Shown here in pieces: positions 26,433 to 36,763 of a stretch of DNA of 64,000 bases (within the stretch, counting starts at the first letter, position 1; the number at the start of each line of letters is the position of its first letter). The notes below the pieces were generated by a model. It saw only the letters and a program-made list of their open reading frames with translations, made no database searches and was not told the origin of the DNA. The stretch comes from Ancylobacter defluvii (GTDB lineage: Bacteria; Pseudomonadota; Alphaproteobacteria; Rhizobiales; Xanthobacteraceae), in contig NZ_JAHBGD010000005.1 of assembly GCF_018390605.1 (NCBI RefSeq), positions 806,001 to 870,000 of the forward strand. The letters run 5' to 3'. Both the position numbers and the translations under genes were made by a program.

Positions 26433-26519
26433 ATGATCGAACCAATCCTCGGGCTCGCCGTGGCCGTCGCGCTCGGTTTCTATCTCGTGGTGACGCTGCT
26501 GCGTCCCGAACGCTTCTGA
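26433..26519 (+). CDS. kdpF: Potassium-transporting ATPase subunit KdpF
   Basis: This is a 28-residue single-helix peptide that stabilises the KdpABC complex. The sequence [20 protein letters not shown] followed by a short TLLRPERF tail matches the KdpF pattern, which ends in Glu-x-Phe. The 19-bp gap to kdpA contains ACGGGAGAG as kdpA's Shine-Dalgarno. It is too small for routine gene finders. Confidence 0.85.
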   Translation: MIEPILGLAVAVALGFYLVVTLLRPERF

Positions 26520-26538
26520 AACGACGGGAGAGAACAAC

Positions 26539-28248
26539 ATGACCCTCGTCGGATGGGCGCAGATCGCCGCCCTGTTCCTCGCTGTGCTCGTCACCGTCAA
26601 GCCGCTCGGCCTTTACATGGCCCGCGTCTTCTCGGGCGAGCGCACCATGCTTTCCCCCGTCCTCGCCCCGGTCGAGAAGGGCTTCTACCGCCTCGCCGGC
26701 ATCGACGAGAGTCGCGAGCAGGGCTGGCTTGCCTATACGCTGGCAATGCTGGCCTTCTCGGTCGTCGGCTTCGTGTCGCTCTATGCGATCCTGCGGCTGC
26801 AGGACGTGCTGCCGCTGAACCCGCAGGGTTTCCCGGCGGTGCCGCCGGATCTGGCCTTCAACACCGCGGTCAGCTTCCTCACCAACACCAACTGGCAGAA
26901 CTATGCCGGCGAGACCACGATGAGCCATCTCACCCAGATGGCCGGCCTCACCACGCATAATTTCGTCTCGGCGGCGACCGGTATCGCGCTTGCCGTCGCC
27001 GTCACCCGCGCCTTCGCCCGTTCCAAGGCGACGACGCTCGGCAATTTCTGGGTCGATCTCATCCGCGCCAATCTTTACGTGCTGCTGCCCTTCGCGGTGA
27101 TCGTGGCGGTGATCTATGTCGCCCTGGGCCTGCCGCAGACGCTCGATGCCTCGGTGACCGCCACCACGCTGGAAGGCGCGCAACAGACCATCGCGCTCGG
27201 CCCGGTGGCCAGCCAGGAGGCGATCAAGCAGATCGGCACCAATGGCGGCGGCTTCTTCAACGTCAATGCCTCGCATCCGTTCGAGAACCCGACCGCTCTG
27301 TCCAACCTCATCAACATCTGGTCGATGCTCGCCATCTCGGCGGCGCTCGTCTACACCTTCGGCCAGATGGTCGGCGACCGGCGGCAGGGCTGGGCATTTC
27401 TCGCCACCATCGCCATGCTGCTGATCGCCGGCGTCGGCGCCGTCTATTGGGCGGAGACCTACGGCAACCCGATCCTGACCAGCCTCGGCCTCGATCCGTC
27501 CATGGGCAACATGGAGGGCAAGGAGGTGCGCTTCGGCCAGTCGGCGACCGCGCTCTATGCGGCGGTCACCACCGGCCTGTCGGATGGCGGCGTCAACGGC
27601 ATGCACGGCTCGTTCACCGGGCTTGGCGGCCTGGTGCCGATGTTCCTCATCCAGCTCGGCGAAGTGTTGCCGGGCGGCACCGGCTCCGGCCTCTACGGCC
27701 TCATCGTCTTCGCGCTGCTCTCGGTGTTCGTCGCTGGCCTGATGGTCGGGCGCACGCCGGAATTCCTCGGCAAGAAGATCGAGGGCCGCGAGATGAAATA
27801 CGCCATGCTGGCGGTGCTCATCCTGCCTGCCGCCATCCTCGGCTTTACGGCGGTCTCGGCCATGCTGCCCTTCGCGGTGGCGAGCGTCGGCACGCCCGGC
27901 CCGCACGGCCTGTCGGAAATCCTCTACGCCTTCACCTCGGCGGCGGGGAACAACGGCTCGGCCTTTGGCGGCCTCACCGGCAACACGCCCTGGTACAACA
28001 CCACTCTCGGCATCGCGATGCTGCTCGGCCGCTTCGCCTATGTGGTGCCGGTCATGGCGCTTGCCGGCTCCATCGCCGCCAAGGTGAAGGCGCCGACGTC
28101 TGTGGGCACCTTTCCCACCCATACGCCGCTGTTCGTCGGCCTGTTGATCGGCATCATCCTGATCCTGGGCGGCCTGCAATTCTTCCCCGCACTCGCCCTC
28201 GGGCCGATCGTCGAGCATTTCGCCATGCTCGCCGGCCAGACCTTCTGA
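26539..28248 (+). CDS. kdpA: Potassium-transporting ATPase subunit KdpA
   Basis: This is the potassium channel-like subunit of the high-affinity Kdp pump. The product is 569 residues with about ten helices. The four selectivity-filter regions are visible: [47 protein letters not shown] and [19 protein letters not shown]. Length is close to that of E. coli KdpA (557). It is followed by kdpB after 11 bp. Confidence 0.98.
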   Translation: MTLVGWAQIAALFLAVLVTVKPLGLYMARVFSGERTMLSPVLAPVEKGFYRLAGIDESREQGWLAYTLAMLAFSVVGFVSLYAILRLQDVLPLNPQGFPAVPPDLAFNTAVSFLTNTNWQNYAGETTMSHLTQMAGLTTHNFVSAATGIALAVAVTRAFARSKATTLGNFWVDLIRANLYVLLPFAVIVAVIYVALGLPQTLDASVTATTLEGAQQTIALGPVASQEAIKQIGTNGGGFFNVNASHPFENPTALSNLINIWSMLAISAALVYTFGQMVGDRRQGWAFLATIAMLLIAGVGAVYWAETYGNPILTSLGLDPSMGNMEGKEVRFGQSATALYAAVTTGLSDGGVNGMHGSFTGLGGLVPMFLIQLGEVLPGGTGSGLYGLIVFALLSVFVAGLMVGRTPEFLGKKIEGREMKYAMLAVLILPAAILGFTAVSAMLPFAVASVGTPGPHGLSEILYAFTSAAGNNGSAFGGLTGNTPWYNTTLGIAMLLGRFAYVVPVMALAGSIAAKVKAPTSVGTFPTHTPLFVGLLIGIILILGGLQFFPALALGPIVEHFAMLAGQTF

Positions 28249-28259
28249 AGGTTCCCATC

Positions 28260-30311
28260 ATGTCGTCGCAAAAGACGTCTCCTCACGCGCCGGCGGCGCC
28301 CGGCCTGTTCGCTCCGGCGATCCTCGGGCCGGCGGTTGTCGCGGCCTTCCGCAAGCTCGATCCGCGCCAGCTGATGCGCAACCCGGTGATCTTCGTCACC
28401 GAGGCGGTGGCGGCGCTCGTCACCCTGCTGTTCGTCCGCGACATTGCCACCGGCGGTGATGCCGGGTTCTCCGGCCAGATCGCCGCCTGGCTATGGTTCA
28501 CCGTGCTGTTCGCCACCTTCGCCGAATCCGTTGCCGAAGGCCGCGGCAAGGCGCAGGCCGATAGCCTGAAGCGGGCCCGCTCCGAGCTTTCGGCGCGGCT
28601 GAAGCACGAAGGCAGCCGCATCGAGACGGTGCCCGCCACTACGCTCAGGATCGGCGATGTGGTCATCGTCGAGGCCGGCGAGCTGATACCCGCCGATGGC
28701 GAGGTCATCCAGGGCGTCGCTTCGGTGAACGAGAGTGCCATCACCGGCGAATCCGCCCCGGTAATCCGCGAGGCCGGCGGCGACCGCTCGGCGGTCACCG
28801 GCGGCACCCAGCTGCTGTCGGACCGGCTGCTCATCCGCGTCACGGTGGCGCCGGGCGGCGGCTTCGTCGACCGCATGATCGCGCTGATCGAGGGCGCCAA
28901 GCGGCAGAAGACCCCGAACGAGATCGCGCTGTCGATCCTGCTCTCGGGCCTGACGCTGATCTTCCTGATCGCGGTGGTGACGCTCTGGGGCCTTGCCGGC
29001 TATTCCGGCACCGTGCTGTCGGTCACCGTGCTCGCGGCGCTGCTGGTGACGCTGATCCCCACCACCATTGGCGGCCTGCTCTCGGCCATCGGCATTGCCG
29101 GCATGGACCGGCTGGTGCGCTTCAACGTCATCGCCACTTCCGGCCGCGCGGTGGAGGCGGCCGGCGACGTCGACACGCTTTTGCTGGACAAGACCGGCAC
29201 CATCACCTTCGGCAACCGCATGGCGACCGACTTCCTGCCGGTGCCGGGAGTGACCGAGAAGGCGCTGGCGGAAGCGGCGCTGCTCGCCAGCCTTTCCGAC
29301 GAGACGCCGGAAGGCCGCTCCATCGTCGCCTTGGCAACGGGTGAATACCGTGTGCCGGCGCCGACGGCGCAGCCCGACGCGGTGATCCCCTTCGCCGCCG
29401 AAACCCGGCTGTCGGGCGTCGATCTCGGCACCCGCAAGCTGCGCAAGGGCGCGGTGGATTCGGCGCTGCGCTTCGCCGGCGTCGAGGAGGCACGGGCGCC
29501 GGAAGCCTTCCGCGCCGCGGTGGACCGCATCGCCCGCTCGGGTGGCACCCCGCTGGCGGTGGTGGAAGGCGACCGGCTGCTCGGCGTCGTGCATCTGAAG
29601 GACGTGGTGAAACCCGGCATCAAGGAGCGCTTCGCGCAGATGCGCGCCATGGGCATCCGCACGGTGATGGTGACCGGCGACAACCCGGTCACCGCCGCCG
29701 CCATCGCCTCGGAGGCCGGCGTCGACGATTTCCTCGCCCAGGCGACGCCGGAGGACAAGCTCGCCTATATCCGCAAGGAGCAGGAGGGCGGCCGGCTGAT
29801 CGCCATGTGCGGCGACGGCACCAACGACGCCCCGGCGCTTGCCCAGGCCGATGTCGGCGTCGCCATGCAGACCGGCACCCAGGCGGCACGGGAAGCCGCC
29901 AACATGGTCGACCTGGATTCCTCGCCGACCAAGCTCATCGAGATCGTCGAGATCGGCAAGCAGTTGCTGATGACCCGCGGCTCGCTGACCACCTTCTCCA
30001 TCGCCAACGATGTCGCGAAATATTTCGCCATCATCCCGGCGCTGTTCGTCGCCACCTATCCGGGGTTGAACGCGCTCAACATCATGGCGCTGACCTCGCC
30101 GCAATCGGCGATCCTGTCGGCAGTGATCTTCAACGCGCTGATCATCATCGCGCTGATCCCCCTCGCCCTGAAGGGCATCTCCTACCGGCCGTCCGGTGCC
30201 GCCGCGCTGCTGCGGCGCAACTTGCTCGTCTACGGCGTCGGTGGGCTGATCCTTCCCTTCATCGGCATCAAGCTGGTCGACCTCGCCGTCACCGCCCTGC
30301 ATCTGGTGTGA
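28260..30311 (+). CDS. kdpB: Potassium-transporting ATPase subunit KdpB
   Basis: This is the P-type ATPase subunit that powers K+ uptake. The product is 683 residues from ATG 28260, which has GAAGG 6 nt upstream. The longer frame is a shadow of kdpA. Motifs are TGES in [14 protein letters not shown] (actuator domain), DKTGT in [13 protein letters not shown] (phosphorylated Asp near residue 310) and [19 protein letters not shown] (P-domain). Length is the same as in E. coli (682). Confidence 0.98.
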   Translation: MSSQKTSPHAPAAPGLFAPAILGPAVVAAFRKLDPRQLMRNPVIFVTEAVAALVTLLFVRDIATGGDAGFSGQIAAWLWFTVLFATFAESVAEGRGKAQADSLKRARSELSARLKHEGSRIETVPATTLRIGDVVIVEAGELIPADGEVIQGVASVNESAITGESAPVIREAGGDRSAVTGGTQLLSDRLLIRVTVAPGGGFVDRMIALIEGAKRQKTPNEIALSILLSGLTLIFLIAVVTLWGLAGYSGTVLSVTVLAALLVTLIPTTIGGLLSAIGIAGMDRLVRFNVIATSGRAVEAAGDVDTLLLDKTGTITFGNRMATDFLPVPGVTEKALAEAALLASLSDETPEGRSIVALATGEYRVPAPTAQPDAVIPFAAETRLSGVDLGTRKLRKGAVDSALRFAGVEEARAPEAFRAAVDRIARSGGTPLAVVEGDRLLGVVHLKDVVKPGIKERFAQMRAMGIRTVMVTGDNPVTAAAIASEAGVDDFLAQATPEDKLAYIRKEQEGGRLIAMCGDGTNDAPALAQADVGVAMQTGTQAAREAANMVDLDSSPTKLIEIVEIGKQLLMTRGSLTTFSIANDVAKYFAIIPALFVATYPGLNALNIMALTSPQSAILSAVIFNALIIIALIPLALKGISYRPSGAAALLRRNLLVYGVGGLILPFIGIKLVDLAVTALHLV

Positions 30312-30313
30312 TC

Positions 30314-30883
30314 ATGTTGAAGCATTTTCGTCCTGCGATCGTCCTCACCGTACTCCTCACTGCACTGCTCGGGCTGGCCTATCCGCTTGCCATCACCGGC
30401 ATCGCGGGGGCCGCATTTCCCCGTCAGGCCGGTGGCAGTCTCGTCACCCGAGACGGTATCTTGGTAGGCTCGACGCTGATCGGGCAGAGCTTCGCGTCGG
30501 AGCGCTATTTCTGGTCGCGCCCCTCTGCAACCTCGCCGGATCCCTACAATGCCGGCGCCTCCTCGGGTTCCAATCTCGGCCCGACGGCGGCCAAGCTGCG
30601 CGACCGTGTCGTCGCCGACGTCGAGAAGCTGCGCGCCGCCGGCATCGAGGAGGAGGTGCCAGCCGACGCCGTCACCGCCTCCGGCTCCGGCCTCGATCCC
30701 GACATCTCGCCGGACTTCGCCCGCGCCCAGGTCGCCCGCGTCGCCAAGGCGCGCGGCCTCGATGCCGCGCGGGTCGACGCCCTCGTCGATGGCGTGCTTC
30801 AGGGCCGCGAACTCGGCTTCCTCGGCGAGCCGCGGGTCAATGTGCTAAGGCTGAATCTCGCGCTCGACAATCTGAAGAGCTGA
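30314..30883 (+). CDS. kdpC: Potassium-transporting ATPase subunit KdpC
   Basis: This is the accessory subunit that promotes nucleotide binding by KdpB. The product is 189 residues, with one N-terminal helix ([20 protein letters not shown]) and an exterior domain. Typical features are [20 protein letters not shown], then [18 protein letters not shown], and the tail [17 protein letters not shown]. Its start lies 2 bp after the kdpB stop. Confidence 0.97.
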   Translation: MLKHFRPAIVLTVLLTALLGLAYPLAITGIAGAAFPRQAGGSLVTRDGILVGSTLIGQSFASERYFWSRPSATSPDPYNAGASSGSNLGPTAAKLRDRVVADVEKLRAAGIEEEVPADAVTASGSGLDPDISPDFARAQVARVAKARGLDAARVDALVDGVLQGRELGFLGEPRVNVLRLNLALDNLKS

Positions 30884-30898
30884 CGGGATTTCAACGAG

Positions 30899-33610
30899 AT
30901 GGCGGCAACCGAGCCCCGCGACGAGGGCAGGCCGGATCCGGATGCGCTGCTGGCGTCGATGCGCCAGGAGACGCGCCTCGACGGCAAGCGCGCGGATGGC
31001 CGTGGCCGCCTCACCATCTTTCTCGGTGCCGCTCCGGGCGTGGGCAAGACCTATGCGATGCTTGCCCGCGCCCGCAAGCTGAAGGCCGACATCGTGGTCG
31101 GCCTCGCCGAGACCCACGGCCGTTCCGAGACCGCCGAACTGCTCGACGGCCTCGAGATCCTGCCGCGCCGGCGTGTTCCTTATAAGGGCCGCGTCATCGA
31201 GACCTTCGACCTCGACGCCGCGCTGGCCCGCAAGCCGCGCATCCTGATCCTCGACGAGCTCGCCTCCTCGAACCCCGAAGGCTCCCGCCATCCCAAGCGC
31301 TTCCAGGACATCGAGGAACTGCTCGCCGCCGGCATCGACGTCTGGACGGCGCTGAACATCCAGCACCTCGAAAGCCTCGCCGACGTGGTGGCCAACATCA
31401 CCGGCATCCGGGTGCGCGAGCAGGTGCCGGACACCGTGCTGCAGAAGGCCGACGAGATCATCCTCGTCGACCTGCCCCCCGCCGAGCTCATCGACCGGCT
31501 CAAGGAGGGCAAGGTCTATCTGCCGGAGAGCGCGCGGCGCGCCTCCGAGCGCTTCTTCCGGCTCGGCAATCTCACCGCCCTGCGCGAGCTCGCTTTGCGC
31601 CGGACTGCCGACCGTGTCGACGACGACATGGTCGACTATCTCAAGGGTCACGCCATCGAGGGCGCCTGGGCCTCGGCCGAGCGGCTGCTGGTCTGCGTCG
31701 GCGGCGATGTGCTGTCGGAGAAGGTGGTGCGCGAGGCTAGCCGGCTCGCCTCCGGCCTCAACGCGGCATGGACGGTGGTATCGCTGGAGCGTGCCGATCG
31801 CGAGCCGGGCGAGGGCGCTCCCGCACGCATCGACGAATTGCTGCGCCTCGCCGAGCGGCTGGGGGCACAGACGCAGCGCATTACTGCCAATGACTTCGTG
31901 GCCGAGTTGATCCGCCTTGCGCGCCGCGAACATGTCACGCAGATCGTCATCGGCGCCCCGGCCCGCCGCCGCTGGCCTTTCTTCCGGCGGCACTCGCTCG
32001 CCGACGAGATCGTCGCGCATGTACCGGGCATCGCCGTGCATGTGGTCACCGGCGATCTTGCCGATGCCGCCGCGGCGGTTCCCCGCCACCGACGGGCGCG
32101 GCACCCCGGGGAGTTGGCGCGCGCTGCGGCCTATGCGGTGGTGACCGTCGCCGCCGCGGCGCTGATCGGCACCGGCATTCAGCGGATAATGCCGCTCTCC
32201 AATGTCTCGCTGCTATTCCTGATGGCGGTGGTGGTGTCGGCGATCCGCGCCGGCTATGGCGCCGCCTTCCTCGCCGCCGTGCTGTCGGGCCTCGCCTATA
32301 ATTTCTTTTTCATCCCGCCGCTCTACACCTTCACCATCGCTTCGCCGCACGAGGTGTTCGCCTTCATCGTATTCCTGCTGGCGGCGTTGCTCGCCGGCGG
32401 GCTCGCCTCGCGGGTGAGCGAGCAAGCGCGGGCAGCCAGAGCCAGAGCCGCCGCGTTGCAGTCGCTCTACGATTTTTCGCGAAAACTCTCCGGCAATGCT
32501 GAGGCCGATGACGTGCTGTGGGCGGCGGTGTCACAGCTGCATGAGAGTTTCAACCGTCCGGCGGTCCTGCTCACGCCGCAGAACGGCACTGTCGCGCTTG
32601 CCGCCGCCTGGCCACCCGATGCCGATCTCGAGGTCGGCGACATGAGCGCCGCCCGCTGGGCCTTCGAACACAAGGAACCTGCCGGCCGCGACACCGGCAC
32701 GCTGCCCTCCAGCCGCTGGCAGTTCCGGCCGATGACCAGCCCGCACGGCGTGGTTGGCATTCTCGGCCTGCGCTGGGACGGCGAGCCCTTCGACGGCGCC
32801 GCCGAGCCGATGCTGGCGGCGATCTTGGACCAGACCGCCATCGCCCTCGATCGCGCCCGGCTGGCGCAGCAGAGCATCGCCCAGGCGGCGCGCCTCCAGG
32901 GCGACAGCCTGCGCACGGCGCTGCTATCCTCGATCTCTCACGATCTGCGTACCCCGCTCGCCACCATCACCGGGTCGGTGACCAGTCTGCGCCAACTCGG
33001 CGATCGTATGGACAAGGCGAGTCGCGACGACCTGCTTGCCACCATCGAGGAAGAGGGCGGGCGCTTGTCGCGCTTCGTTTCCAACCTTCTCGACATGACC
33101 CGCATCGAGGCCGGCACGCTGGAGACCCGCCGCGACTGGATCGAAGTGGGCGACGTCATTCGCGCCGCGGTGGAGCGCTGCGCTCGCTACTACCCGCACC
33201 TCGCCATCGACGTGTCGATCGCCGCGAATTTGCCGCTGATGCAGGGTGATAGCGTGCTGCTCGGCCAGGTGCTGTTCAACCTTCTCGACAATGCCGCAAA
33301 ATATGCCGCCGGCGAGCCGGTGAAGATCTTCGCGCGTGCCGAAGGCGGCGAAATCGTCATTTCCGTCACCGATTCCGGCAAGGGCATCGCTCCGGGAGAT
33401 CTCGACAAGGTGTTCGAAAAGTTCTTTCGTCCCGGCACCCCGGACGGGCGCCCGCCCGGCACCGGATTGGGACTTTCGATCGCGCGAGGGTTCGTCGACG
33501 CCATGGGGGGCACCATTAAGGCTGAGAGCCCGGCCACGCGGCGGCGCGGCACCCGCATGGTGCTGCGATTCCCGGTGCCGCCCGGCGAGGCGAGGACACC
33601 GACCCCATGA
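30899..33610 (+). CDS. kdpD: Osmosensitive K+ channel histidine kinase KdpD
   Basis: This is the membrane sensor kinase that responds to low potassium and salt stress. The product is 903 residues. The N-terminal KdpD domain has the Walker A-like GAAPGVGKTYAM near residue 43, then a universal-stress-like domain (LLVCVGGDVLSEKVVREASR). Four DUF4118 transmembrane helices lie at about residues 405-500. A GAF-like region, the HisKA site SSISHDLRTPLATITGSV and an ATPase domain (NLLDNAAKYAAGEPVKI, then GTGLGLSIARGFVDAMGG) follow. It overlaps kdpE by 4 bp. Confidence 0.97.
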   Translation: MAATEPRDEGRPDPDALLASMRQETRLDGKRADGRGRLTIFLGAAPGVGKTYAMLARARKLKADIVVGLAETHGRSETAELLDGLEILPRRRVPYKGRVIETFDLDAALARKPRILILDELASSNPEGSRHPKRFQDIEELLAAGIDVWTALNIQHLESLADVVANITGIRVREQVPDTVLQKADEIILVDLPPAELIDRLKEGKVYLPESARRASERFFRLGNLTALRELALRRTADRVDDDMVDYLKGHAIEGAWASAERLLVCVGGDVLSEKVVREASRLASGLNAAWTVVSLERADREPGEGAPARIDELLRLAERLGAQTQRITANDFVAELIRLARREHVTQIVIGAPARRRWPFFRRHSLADEIVAHVPGIAVHVVTGDLADAAAAVPRHRRARHPGELARAAAYAVVTVAAAALIGTGIQRIMPLSNVSLLFLMAVVVSAIRAGYGAAFLAAVLSGLAYNFFFIPPLYTFTIASPHEVFAFIVFLLAALLAGGLASRVSEQARAARARAAALQSLYDFSRKLSGNAEADDVLWAAVSQLHESFNRPAVLLTPQNGTVALAAAWPPDADLEVGDMSAARWAFEHKEPAGRDTGTLPSSRWQFRPMTSPHGVVGILGLRWDGEPFDGAAEPMLAAILDQTAIALDRARLAQQSIAQAARLQGDSLRTALLSSISHDLRTPLATITGSVTSLRQLGDRMDKASRDDLLATIEEEGGRLSRFVSNLLDMTRIEAGTLETRRDWIEVGDVIRAAVERCARYYPHLAIDVSIAANLPLMQGDSVLLGQVLFNLLDNAAKYAAGEPVKIFARAEGGEIVISVTDSGKGIAPGDLDKVFEKFFRPGTPDGRPPGTGLGLSIARGFVDAMGGTIKAESPATRRRGTRMVLRFPVPPGEARTPTP

Positions 33611-34290
33611 GCGACCGCATCCTCGTCGTCGACGACGAGCCGCAGATCCAGCGTTTCCTCAGGCCTGCGCTCACCGCGGCCGGCTACGACGTCGTCGAGG
33701 CGGCAACTGGCGCCGCGGCGCTGAAGGCGGCAGTGACCTCGGCCCCTGATGTCGTCATCCTCGATCTCGGCCTGCCGGACATGGATGGCAAGGAAGTGGT
33801 CGCCCAGCTGCGCGGCTGGTCGCAGGTGCCGATCATCATCCTCTCGGCCCGCGACCGCGAGAGCGAGAAGATCGCCGCCCTCGACCTTGGCGCCGACGAC
33901 TATGTGGAAAAGCCTTTCAGCATAGGTGAGCTCACCGCCCGCATCCGTGCCGCGCTGCGTCACCGTCTCGCCGCCGAGGCGGAGGCCGATCACGTCGAGG
34001 TGGACGGTCTTGCCATCGACACGCTGCGCCGCCTCGTCACCCGCGACGGTGCGCCGGTGAAGCTGACCCCGAAGGAATACGATCTGCTGGTGCTGCTGGC
34101 GCGCCATGCCGGGCGGGTGGTCACTCACCGCACCCTGCTCACCTCGATCTGGGGGCCCGCCCATGGCGAGGACTTGCATTATCTCAGAGTGTTCATCGGC
34201 CAGCTGAGGGCCAAGATCGAGCGCGACCCGGCCCAGCCGACGATCCTGCGCACCGAGCCGGGCGTCGGCTACCGCTTCATGGCGGAATGA
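33607..34290 (+). CDS. kdpE: Response regulator KdpE
   Basis: This is the OmpR-family regulator that activates kdp transcription when phosphorylated by KdpD. The product is 227 residues. The receiver domain has Asp9-Asp10, phospho-acceptor Asp53 (VVILDLGLPDMDG) and Lys in YVEKPFSIGELTARI. The winged-helix domain at about 130-227 includes LTPKEYDLLVLLARHAGRVV and the end GVGYRFMAE. A T-rich direct repeat upstream of the operon is a candidate target. Confidence 0.97.
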   Translation: MSDRILVVDDEPQIQRFLRPALTAAGYDVVEAATGAAALKAAVTSAPDVVILDLGLPDMDGKEVVAQLRGWSQVPIIILSARDRESEKIAALDLGADDYVEKPFSIGELTARIRAALRHRLAAEAEADHVEVDGLAIDTLRRLVTRDGAPVKLTPKEYDLLVLLARHAGRVVTHRTLLTSIWGPAHGEDLHYLRVFIGQLRAKIERDPAQPTILRTEPGVGYRFMAE

Positions 34291-34320
34291 GCGTCTCTGG
34301 CGTTGTTTCTCTTATCGTCT

Positions 34321-34424
34321 CGCCGTCGGGGAGAGGTGACCCGTGAAGCGGGACGGTGAGGGGAGATAACATGGAGAAGAGAAAGATCCCTCGCCCCACC
34401 TCATCTCCTAAGAGGAGAGAGGTG
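34321..34424. repeat. Palindromic repeats between kdpE and the hydrolase gene
   Basis: GCCGTCGGGGAGAGGTGACC with a CCCG-TGAAG-CGGG-like stem (34321-34366), then CCTCGCCCCACCTCATCTCC followed by GAGGAGAGAGG (34388-34424). These are degenerate relatives of the 19961-20072 element, lying between two convergent genes. Confidence 0.6.
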
Positions 34425-34437
34425 AAAATGGCGCGCC

Positions 34438-35181
34438 TCAAACGATCCTGTCGAGGATATCCGCCACCTCGTCGGGCCGGCTGAAGAACGGGGAGTGGCC
34501 GGCGTCGAGCGAATGCACCGTGGCACCCGGCACCGCGGCCTGCATCTCGCGCTGAACCGGCAGGGGCAGGGCCTGATCTTGCAGGCACTCGATGTAGTGC
34601 CGTTCCAGCTGGCCATAGCGGCCCGGGGTGATGGCGGAGATCGCCGCGAAGGGCACATGCGGCGTGACCGGGATCAGGTTCGGCAGTGCCACTTCGATCT
34701 GGTGGGGTGTGCAGTCGGAATAAAGCGAGCGAATGATCAGGTGGCGCTTGGAGAAATCGAGCCCCAGCCCTTCCCGGTTCACCCGCAGCATGCCCTGGGT
34801 TTCGAGAATGGCGGGGTGTTTGAGATGGGTCGGCGTCATCACGAAGTCGCGGGCGCTCCTGCCGTTCGGCGCCATGAAGCCGCTGAGATAGACCAGTGCC
34901 TGCACGCGCTCGGGCATCAATTCGCCCAGCCAGCTCGCCGTCGCGCCGCCGACGCTGTGACCGACGAGGATCGCCTTGCCCTCGATTTCTTCCAGCGCCG
35001 CGCGGGCGCTGGCGGCATAGGTCGGCAGGTCGGGAATCTGTGCGATCGGCGTCGGGTCGAAGCCGTGGCCGGCCATGTCGGGGGTGATCACCGCGTGGCC
35101 CATGGTCGCCAGCCGGTTCGCCACCTGCACGAAGCAACCGCCCCAGTGCCAGGCGCCGTGAATGAGGATGAAGGTCGCCAT
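34438..35181 (-). CDS. Alpha/beta hydrolase (EstC / methyl-esterase-like group)
   Basis: This is a cytosolic alpha/beta-fold hydrolase of 247 residues. The oxyanion-hole region is ILIHGAWHWGGCFVQVANRL (residues 5-24), the nucleophile is Ser76 in ILVGHSVGGATAS, and the catalytic His lies in LDAGHSPFFSRPDEVADIL near the C-terminus. The small size and HGAWHWG start are typical of the EstC, salicylate methyl-esterase and hydroxynitrile-lyase-like group. The substrate is unknown. It is divergent from eutB with a 180-bp gap. Confidence 0.87.
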   Translation of the reverse strand: MATFILIHGAWHWGGCFVQVANRLATMGHAVITPDMAGHGFDPTPIAQIPDLPTYAASARAALEEIEGKAILVGHSVGGATASWLGELMPERVQALVYLSGFMAPNGRSARDFVMTPTHLKHPAILETQGMLRVNREGLGLDFSKRHLIIRSLYSDCTPHQIEVALPNLIPVTPHVPFAAISAITPGRYGQLERHYIECLQDQALPLPVQREMQAAVPGATVHSLDAGHSPFFSRPDEVADILDRIV

Positions 35182-35361
35182 CGATTCCTCGCCGTTTGAT
35201 CTGGTATTTTGTGCGCCGTCCTAGCCCCCGTGCCGCCCGCCGTCCAGAGCCGGGGGCGACAGGGCTTGTCGCCGGTGGCGACTTCCGCTGCCAACCTTCA
35301 CGGAGTATGTTTTTGCGTCATGGCGCCGGATTGGGCAGCGGCCGCCGGTCGGGGAGAAACC

Positions 35362-36750
35362 ATGCCGTACCGTCACCTCATCGGGCCGCGCGCTTACGTC
35401 TTCGCCGATCTCAAGGAGCTGATGGCCAAGGCGACGCCGCTGCGTTCGGGCGACATGCTGGCCGGCATCGCGGCCACCTCGGCGGAGGAGAACGTCGCCG
35501 CCCGCATGTGCCTCGCCGAGGTGCCGCTGGCGACCTTCCTCACCGAGGCGCTGGTGCCTTACGAGGATGACGAGGTCACCCGCCTTATCATCGATACCCA
35601 TGACGCCGCCGGCTTCCGGCCGATCGCCCACCTGACGGTCGGCGATTTCCGCGATTTCCTGCTGTCCGATGCCGCCTCTTCCCAGATGCTCGCCGCGCTC
35701 GCCCCGGCGATCACCCCGGAAATGGCGGCGGCGGTGTCGAAGCTGATGCGCAACCAGGATCTCATCGCGGTGGCGAAGAAGTGCCGGGTGGTGACGAAGT
35801 TCCGCAACACCATCGGCCTGCCCGGCACCATGGCGGTACGCCTGCAGCCCAACCACCCGACCGACGACCCCGCCGGCATCACCGCCTCCATCCTCGACGG
35901 CCTGCTCTATGGCTGCGGCGACGCGGTGATCGGCATCAACCCGGCCTCGGACAGCCTGCCGGTACTGAGCGAACTGCTGAAGCTGACCGACGACATCATC
36001 GCCCGCTTCGATATCCCGACGCAGGCCTGCGTGCTGACCCATGTGACCACCTCGACCGAGGTGATCAATCGCGGCGTGCCGGTGGATCTGGTGTTCCAAT
36101 CGGTGGCGGGCACGCAGGCCGCCAATACCTCTTTCGGCATCGACCTCGCCACCTTGAAGGAGGGGCGCGAGGCGGCGCTGTCGCTGAAGCGCGGCACGCT
36201 CGGCGACAATGTGATGTATTTCGAGACCGGGCAGGGCTCGGCGCTCTCCGCCAACGCCCATCACGGCGTCGACCAGCAGACGCTGGAAGCCCGCGCCTAT
36301 GCGGTGTGCAGGCCGTTCAAGCCGCTGCTGGTCAATACCGTGGTCGGCTTCATCGGCCCGGAATATCTTTATGACGGCAAGCAGATCATCCGCGCCGGCC
36401 TCGAGGACCATTTCTGCGGCAAGCTGATGGGCGTGCCGCTCGGCTGCGACGTCTGCTACACCAACCACGCCGAAGCCGACCAGGACGACATGGACACGCT
36501 GATGACGCTGCTCGGCGCGGCGGGCGTCACCTACATCATGGGCATTCCAGGCTCGGACGACGTGATGCTGAACTACCAGTCCACCTCCTTCCACGACCAG
36601 CTCTATCTGCGCGACGTGCTCGGCCTGAAGCGGGCGCCGGAATTCGAGGCCTGGCTGCAATCGATCGGCATTACCGGGCCGGACGGGCGTCTGAAGCCGC
36701 CGGGCGGCACCAACCCGCTGCTCGCCTACGCCCCCGGCCTCGCGGCGTGA
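35362..36750 (+). CDS. eutB: Ethanolamine ammonia-lyase large subunit EutB
   Basis: This is the catalytic subunit of adenosylcobalamin-dependent ethanolamine ammonia-lyase, which makes acetaldehyde and ammonia. The product is 462 residues from ATG 35362, behind GGGGAGA. The upstream frame would add 51 non-family residues. Motifs include FRNTIGLPGTMAVRLQPNHP, SLKRGTLGDNVMYFETGQGS and KLMGVPLGCDVCYTNHAEAD. The length matches other EutB proteins (about 453-464). eutC follows by 13 bp. No microcompartment or reactivase genes are nearby. Confidence 0.97.
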   Translation: MPYRHLIGPRAYVFADLKELMAKATPLRSGDMLAGIAATSAEENVAARMCLAEVPLATFLTEALVPYEDDEVTRLIIDTHDAAGFRPIAHLTVGDFRDFLLSDAASSQMLAALAPAITPEMAAAVSKLMRNQDLIAVAKKCRVVTKFRNTIGLPGTMAVRLQPNHPTDDPAGITASILDGLLYGCGDAVIGINPASDSLPVLSELLKLTDDIIARFDIPTQACVLTHVTTSTEVINRGVPVDLVFQSVAGTQAANTSFGIDLATLKEGREAALSLKRGTLGDNVMYFETGQGSALSANAHHGVDQQTLEARAYAVCRPFKPLLVNTVVGFIGPEYLYDGKQIIRAGLEDHFCGKLMGVPLGCDVCYTNHAEADQDDMDTLMTLLGAAGVTYIMGIPGSDDVMLNYQSTSFHDQLYLRDVLGLKRAPEFEAWLQSIGITGPDGRLKPPGGTNPLLAYAPGLAA

Positions 36751-36763
36751 GGAGGGCAGGGCA

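Noticed and set aside
35182..35361. A cobalamin riboswitch before eutB
   Set aside because: The 180-bp gap shows no B12-box-like sequence that I can recognise.
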